In this document: in pieces, positions 58,150-64,000 of the stretch
Numbering within the stretch: position 1 is the first letter of the stretch
Layout: the number at the start of each line of letters is the position of its first letter
NCBI GenBank assembly: GCA_050084985.1
Contig: JBITNC010000001.1
Coordinates: forward strand, 130,386,001 to 130,450,000
Reading direction: 5' to 3'
Length of the DNA: 64,000 bases
Origin: Nageia nagi
Lineage: Eukaryota; Pinophyta
The notes under the pieces: model-generated
Told to the model about the DNA's origin: nothing
The model's input: the letters and a program-made list of their open reading frames with translations, nothing else
The model's database searches: none
Program-made: the position numbers and the translations under genes

Positions 58150-59770
58150 AAAATGTTCAAGTGCCAAAGATGTCATTGGGACATCTTATAATTGTAATTT
58201 AGATGCAACTTGGCTATAATTATAATAGATTGATGATCTTATTCTAGTAATGTATTGATAAAGTAGGCTACATTTTGGCTATCAACAAGCTATATCTAGA
58301 TACCATTTAAACTTGATTAGTTACAAGTTTAGTACAATATTTTAGCTACCACCAGGTGTATCTGGGTAGCAAGTTTCGTATTAAAACTACTTTTATGATA
58401 GGTTTTATGATGCTATTAAAACCCATTATTTTTTTGATGATATAATTTAGCCTTATTTTTTTTTTTAAAAAGTATAGGCCATCACTAAAATTCTCATCTA
58501 TCTCTTTGAAACATGCAATAGTGCTTATATGTGCAATTATGTTGAATATATAACTTGTTTATAATAGAATTACTTATAGATCAATTCTATATGATTTATT
58601 GGATTTCAAATAATTTCTCTCATTAAAATTAATAATAATTCAATAGTGCAATATTGAATCTAAAAAAACTAATAAGATAAATCAATTATATTAATGTATA
58701 GGTAAAAAGGTTTAATATATTATCCCTTAACAATAAAAATACATAAATAAATATTATAATATTAGACTTATTCTCATCAATTAATTTTATAAATATGTAT
58801 TATCTTGGGGTAATTAACATACATAATAATTGGTAAGAGTATAATGGTATTGGTATGTTACACAAGTTAATGATGCCTACTAAAAAAGGTATAACAATGG
58901 TACAAAAGTTTATAATAAAAAAAATAAGGATATAAGGTCGTGATAGTAATATAATAACAATTATTTTAAAATGTGTTGTATAAGTGTATTATGGTGATTT
59001 TATGTTGGTACTATAATAAAAATAAAATATGGAATACTAAATAGTAAAAGTGAATAATGGATGTGACAAAGTGAATATTCCATTGCTAATGATAAAGTAA
59101 ATGTAAAACTAAATCATTACAAATGGAAAACATATATAGGGTGATATCTAGGAAAAGGATTTTAGAAAAATTTGAGAGATTAGATGGTAACAAGAGGTTA
59201 CATGAAAAGAAGTAAAGTTCTCAAAAATGAAATGGAAAGAAAATATTTACTCTAGAAAAGAGTGATGTGATATAAGATGGTAAGAGGAAATTAAAATATT
59301 AAGAATATTTTAAAAATGAATAAAAATAATATATTTAAAAAATGAATGTACTTATAAAAAATAATATAATATATTTAGAATTATCTACATACCTCACTCA
59401 TGTCTATAAATAAGTAGATTAATAACTTGAATATTATGTATTGAAGTAATCAAGTTAGAAAATATTTTGTTGAGTATGAGATTATAATCCTATGAGAGTG
59501 TTAATATTTTAGAGTATGCTAATGCTCTCTGCTTTGAGTGAGGAGTGATTAAAACCTCATGCTTATATCATAAGAAGAATTTTTTTTATGTGATTGATTT
59601 ATTGTTGAGTTGAGATCATTTTGTTTGGTTCTTTTTAAAGGATAATCATATCATATAGTAGTGAGAGTTTCTTATATTGTAATATTATTCTCATTGTGAT
59701 ATGAATGATATTATGAAGGATAATGCCATGCTTTATTAAGGAGAGAATAGGCAAAAAATCACCATACTAA
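58150..59770. other. Stretch with no recognised feature
   Basis: Some frame continuity with the preceding ORF may reach about 58420 (VTSLVQYFSYHQVYLGS) but is too weak to call. Beyond that, AT-rich sequence with nothing seen. Confidence 0.4.
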
Positions 59771-60480
59771 ATAACAAGAATTAAAGAGGAAGATTGAGGA
59801 CTAAATTTAAAAATAGAATATTGTCAATGAAATCATTAATGGATTTGATAAGATCTTATTAAAGCACTTCATATCATAATTGATATAAGAGATTAAACAA
59901 AGAGTTAGGTACATTAGGTGTATCAATATAGAAGAGCCAAATGAAATAAAAAATAAACAATATGAAAGCATGGAAGAAGTGCCTATAGAAATAGTATTTT
60001 TTTTATCGTTATATGTAGCTATAAGATATTTAGTAAAAAGTACTTTACTTAGTCTATCACTTCAAGAAAAATATGATGACTTGATTTTTGAGATGAGATA
60101 ATTTTTATCAACCTTCTTTAAGAAAATTAAGTTCTGATGAAAGAATGATCCCAAGTAGGAGACTAAGTTCCTAAAAAGAATAAAACAAAGATCATATATT
60201 ATGGAAGAACAAATAAGGAACATTCAAAATTTAGATATTGGAGTGAGCCATAACTTCAAGAATAAAGGATGAAAAGGTTAAGATACCTATGGATATTATG
60301 GATCTCAAGGCTAAAGAACAAGAATTCGATGTTGTTGCAATTAACTCTTTCAAGGAATATACTACAAAGGAGGAACAAGATGCTAAAAAGATAAGGAGAA
60401 AATAAGAAAAAGCAAACTAAGCATCTAAGAAATCTCAATCTCATAAAGCAAAGTATCCTTGTCAATATTAAAGTATTTTT
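59770..60480 (+). pseudogene. Weak coding remnant, unknown
   Basis: Pieces of open frame such as YESMEEVPIEIVFFLSLYVA near 59960-60020 and KVKIPMDIMDLKAKEQEFDV, VAINSFKEYTTKEEQDAKK at 60270-60400 have protein-like composition. Lys-rich end with stops in Gln-type positions. It could be a copia-like gag, but no zinc knuckle is present. A minus-strand frame at 60256-60465 is its shadow. Confidence 0.25.
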
Positions 60481-60799
60481 CTACATTATTTTTCAATATC
60501 ACATTACAATGATTCTTTACTTATCAAATGTAGAGAAGTAGAATAGTATAGTCTTCAATTATGAAGTATATAACATTACATAGAAGGAAAAATAAGTAAA
60601 ATTCTAATCCATGAATAGAGATTGTAATTTAATATAATTTTCTTTGATTTTAAATATTTTTTATGATTATTATTTTTTTTTCTACTTGATTATATACTAA
60701 ATAATTTTTAAAAGTGATTTCTATAATTAACTTAGTTAATATTGTCACTATAATTTTTATTTATTAATTTTTATTTTTAAAAGGTATATAAAAAAATAA

Positions 60800-60890
60800 C
60801 AATGGCATTACAAGTAAAGGGCTGCCTGTACAAACTGCCTCCAGGATCCATGGGATGGCCTCTCATTAGAGAGACGATGGACTATAGTAA
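60800..60890 (+). pseudogene. Cytochrome P450 N-terminal fragment
   Basis: The frame KGCLYKLPPGSMGWPLIRET then MDYS carries the proline-rich hinge LPPGSxGWPxIGET, typical of plant P450s of the CYP85 clan (CYP716, CYP725 and relatives); the usual Gly is Arg. It would lie after the membrane anchor of an ER-bound oxidase. Only about 25 codons are recognisable; the following AT-rich sequence does not continue the protein. Composition is less AT-rich than the flanks. Either a short captured exon piece or a relic. Confidence 0.5.
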
Positions 60891-61700
60891 AAAGATATAT
60901 TTAAAATAATCTAATTATTATGTTTACCAAGTTAAATGGTTAAAACATTTTCAAACTTCTTAAATTATTCGATAAGAGTGCTTTTTCCATCAATGCAACA
61001 ACTCAAATCAGTACTAATTAACTAGTATTGATCTTTTCCAACATTTAAAAACCTTGTTGCAATGCTTGCAATTTTCATAAAAAGACAAAACAACGGCAAT
61101 CAATATTAGTTTACTAATAAACTTGCGAACAAAATATACATATAATAATAATATCAACATAATGACATCAAGTTTTCTTTTTATTAATTTCAAGTCTTCA
61201 AAAATACTTCAACTTATTACATCAACCAAAGTGATACAAAAATATCTTCAACCCTTTTTTATACAACTTAAAGTAGATGAAAATACTTGACTCTTTGCCT
61301 ACTCTATTTCAGTTACAAAATGTTTCTTCACCTTCTTGAGACTCTTCAAATTCTTTAAACCTAATTCAAATGACAACTAACTACTCTTAAAGTTTACTAA
61401 CTACGATTTATATGAATTGTTTTTTCAAAATAAAAATTTATTTTCCCATCCAAAGGTGCCATGTGTAAGTTGGTATCTTTCACAAATTAAATCTTTATGC
61501 ATACATCCTGTTGAATTGAAATTTTTTCCATATCTAAGGGGTGAAACACATGGGTTGAAAATTCCAAACATTGACAACTCCTTTGTATATTTAAGAAAAT
61601 GAATTGATTTTATAAAGCCTATCCAAGTTGTGAGACGTGTGAGTTAAGAATTTTTGAGAGAGTCCTCCTACTTTTTATGTAAATCATTCCTTGCAAACTT
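60890..61700. other. Stretch with no recognised feature
   Basis: AT-rich. A 61-codon frame at 61417-61602 has no recognisable motif. Confidence 0.45.
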
Positions 61701-61779
61701 TATCACTTTGTTCATTTGTAGCCTCAAACTATTAAAATCTAATGAATTTTCTTCTTCCAACCTTCGAATTTCTCCCATC

Positions 61780-63450
61780 AAATCATGCAACCTAAATTCA
61801 AAAATAATAAAAGTATCATATTTTCAAGTTTAGCTTCCTATTCACTTCCATATTTCCTAGGTGAAGAGGTTGAGGTTACATGACCCGTGGGACTAGTGGA
61901 CACTTCTCCTTCCTCCTTGTTCTCTTTGAAATCTTTGATATTGATATATTCATCTTCCCATTTGTTCTTGCTTCATCTTTGGATTTTGATGGATGTTGAA
62001 CTTCTTGAAATCCTTGGTCGCTCACTTTTATTTGCATTACCTTTTTCATCATTTGTACTAGAATTTGATTCTTCCATTCCTTAGGATTTATCAAGGAGTA
62101 AATTTGTAGTGGAGGGCATTTCTTGGTTGACTTCCTCATCTTCTTTATCAAAATCTTGCTCTAATTTTTCTAGACAATTTTTCACTCATATATCTTTGAG
62201 TGAATCATCATGGGTATATGTACTTTGTAGCAAATTAATTATATTTTCATCTATCATGGTTTTGAATTGATCAATCATTGGTAGTAAACTAATTATATTT
62301 TCATCTCTAACCTGAAGAGGCATTCTTAGGATTTTAGAATCTATGAGAGAAATAATGATAACATATACATTTTTCTTTTTCTTGATCTTCTTTTATTTTC
62401 TAAGTGATTTCATTCAATTCAATGTTAGAGATGATATTTCAATACCTTTCAATGTATCCTAATCATTTATGCTTGTAGATAGCTTTGAAGTTATTATTGA
62501 AATGGTAATCAATAAAACCTTTAGGATCATAATTATTTGCTGCATTCATTTTACCCAAAGAATAATTTTTAATTCATCAACCATTATTTCAACCTCCATC
62601 GAAGAACTTAATGTATAATACACAAAACCAAAAGGAAGTCTTATCATTCCCAACTTCTTCCTCAATAAATATTCATATTGGAATTTCATTTTCCTTATGA
62701 ATTCAAAGATCATTAAATCTTTTCATTCACATATTTGGAGAGTATTGTTGGTGCTAAATCAACTCTATAAATATGAATGTAAGAAATATTAGGATGTTCA
62801 AGGTAGAAATTTGTATGTCCCTTTTATCACTTTTCTTGTATTTGTTATGATCCTCTCCACTACATGAGGTCCTTTTAATTCTTTTTATATTTCATACTCC
62901 CATTTATCATTTCTCATTTTCAAATCATTTTATTTATTTCTTAGCTCCCATTTGGGATAGGTTAAATACACAAGAATATCAACCACTTTGATCCTCTCAC
63001 TTATACCTAAAGGCTTTTTTATATTCTTTCCATGTAACATAAGATAGACATTATAAGAATTCATTGAAAATTTTAATACATTTGCTCTTATCAAGAAAAT
63101 TTATTTAATTAAAACATTACTAATTACAATACTTCACCAAAGTCTTTTTCCATATCCTACCCTAAGGAGGAAACCTAAGAGCTCCTTTTTGAACCTAGCA
63201 TATGAGTCTTCGATGATAACTTGGTTGAGTAGGCTCAACAAAATCTAAGTATTTTCTCAAAATAATACTCTATTAGCTACCAACATCCTATGATGGTCCA
63301 AATATTTATATTCGAACTTCAAGAGATCCTTGATGAGTTTGGTTGCTTTATGGAGTTTATTGTATTTTTCCTTTTTATTGCTCCTCAATGTAGGTAACAC
63401 CTCGGTTAGACCAATCAAATGCTTCTTCAATACTTGTAGTTAATCAATAT
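61780..63450 (-). pseudogene. Long decayed ORF of unknown family
   Basis: I do not recognise this protein. On the minus strand, one frame can be read from about 63445 to 61800 with stops mainly TAG, TAA and TGA, apart from a shifted middle (about 62330-62620). Segments in order are LIGLTEVLPTLRSNKKEKYN, LLKFEYKYLDHHRMLVANRV, RFKKELLGFLLRVGYGKRLW, NVYLMLHGKNIKKPLGISER, LTYPKWELRNK, KGPHVVERIITNTRKVIKGT, then NYDPKGFIDYHFNNNFKAIY in the shifted part, MIDENIINLLQSTYTHDDSL, and an acidic Ser/Asn-rich tail (MEESNSSTNDEKGNANKSER). Length (over 500 codons), mixed composition and a lasting frame argue for a once real gene, perhaps an element's gag or accessory protein. Overlapping plus-strand frame 61887-62084 is a shadow. 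Confidence 0.45.
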
Positions 63451-64000
63451 ATTATCACCTGATATTGAATGTTCTTAGTGATCCCTTGTGTGAGTTAAGT
63501 AGAAACTATATTAATCATTCACATGTGATGATGTATTATCTTTATATGAAGATAAAAAAATATCAATAGTAAAGATAATAGAAAGTAACAATAACAATAA
63601 TCTAATAGTAAGTAAATAAAATAACAAATAACAAATTTAGCTTATTGGATCAAGATAACGAAATGCGCTATTGAGATTAGGATCAAGTGAAAGATAAATA
63701 CTTGTTAACCTTACCTAGATGATAAATATTATATGTAGATAGGAACATTTTGAAGGTAGGGATATTGACATGTGAGTCCTCACATGTAACATAATAAACT
63801 AGAAATATAGAATGAACTCCCATAGTAGCATAGACATTAGATCTCACACAGTAGCAATAACACATATGGTAACAAATACATTAGGCATCTAAAGAGATAA
63901 TATTTGCAACAAAGATTCAAAGCATAATAGATGATCAATAAGTTGAGCCAAACACATAATAGAATAAAAAATATGCTTGTAATATCAAGAACCAAATATC
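63450..64000. other. Stretch with no recognised feature
   Basis: AT-rich; the 60-codon minus-strand frame at 63683-63865 has no family motif. Confidence 0.5.

Larger units (their letters stand above)
56680..58150 (+). pseudogene. DUF4283-type ORF (LINE ORF1-like), split by a solo LTR
   Basis: ATG at 56680 opens MNKARQTPKPTPLKEWMNII. Then QQKFPLVW, stop, FVGIRPNLD and RIWMIERWYIRDKVELLALL, RKFLLFKFECEEDM, NVLDLGSLFL, LSNLPMEY and, after a shift, RFCVNLDITKELKRTTLIKE and YRFHKPLMW. These follow the plant DUF4283 domain (GxRPNxDxxRxW, FxFxxxEDxxxVLxxGPW, RICVxVDxxKxL) that stands before a zinc knuckle in LINE ORF1 proteins. A Lys-rich tail reaches the insertion at 57468 and resumes after 57950 (ITLRKMMILRKNPNTSKSHI). 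The knuckle is not seen. No LINE RT found nearby. Confidence 0.6.

Overview
The window is plant nuclear DNA made almost entirely of old, nested, decayed LTR retrotransposons, plus fragments of ordinary plant genes. I see no intact protein-coding gene, tRNA, rRNA or CRISPR array. The sequence is strongly AT-rich. Broken reading frames mostly carry TAG, TAA or TGA where the families normally have Gln or Arg, which is what C-to-T decay of methylated cytosines leaves. An AT-rich, transposon-swollen plant genome, such as a gymnosperm of the Welwitschia kind, fits, but the species is an inference and is not shown by the sequence.

Layout. (1) 1-7534: minus-strand Ty3/gypsy element C, with its integrase cut by the left edge and its 5' LTR at 5696-7534. 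(2) 7535-17200: element E, about 0.7 kb LTR copies around 8.2 kb with no recognisable gag or pol. It holds a decayed unknown ORF and a roughly 90-bp tandem array. Element C sits against, and probably inside, the left LTR of E. (3) 17365-45062: plus-strand element A, same family as C. Two other elements have jumped into it: chromovirus D (18956-24988) in its 5' LTR and minus-strand Ty1/copia element B (26920-35417) in its protease region. Both have clean 5-bp target duplications. Elements A and C carry an archaeal-type RNase H between protease and reverse transcriptase as well as the usual RNase H after it. A also has an extra decayed frame of about 1,200 codons between integrase and 3' LTR. 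(4) 45063-53330: an unrecognised decayed ORF, then 6.3 kb of plus-strand PPR protein fragments, including several C-terminal E regions and one DYW domain. (5) 53970-64000: a minus-strand gypsy protease piece, a CpG-retaining island, a DUF4283-type ORF split by a solo copia LTR, a short cytochrome P450 N-terminal piece, and a 1.6-kb minus-strand decayed ORF of unknown family.

The parts do not form a working pathway. The history they suggest is: E old; C inserted at its LTR; A inserted nearby; D and B inserted later into A; and a copia-B-like element inserted at 57.5 kb and recombined to a solo LTR. The most unusual items are the domain order and extra ORF of the A/C family, the PPR-DYW fragment cluster, and the unknown long frame at 61.8-63.4 kb. 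All reading was by eye, without alignment tools; domain limits are approximate unless given as LTR or target-duplication boundaries.
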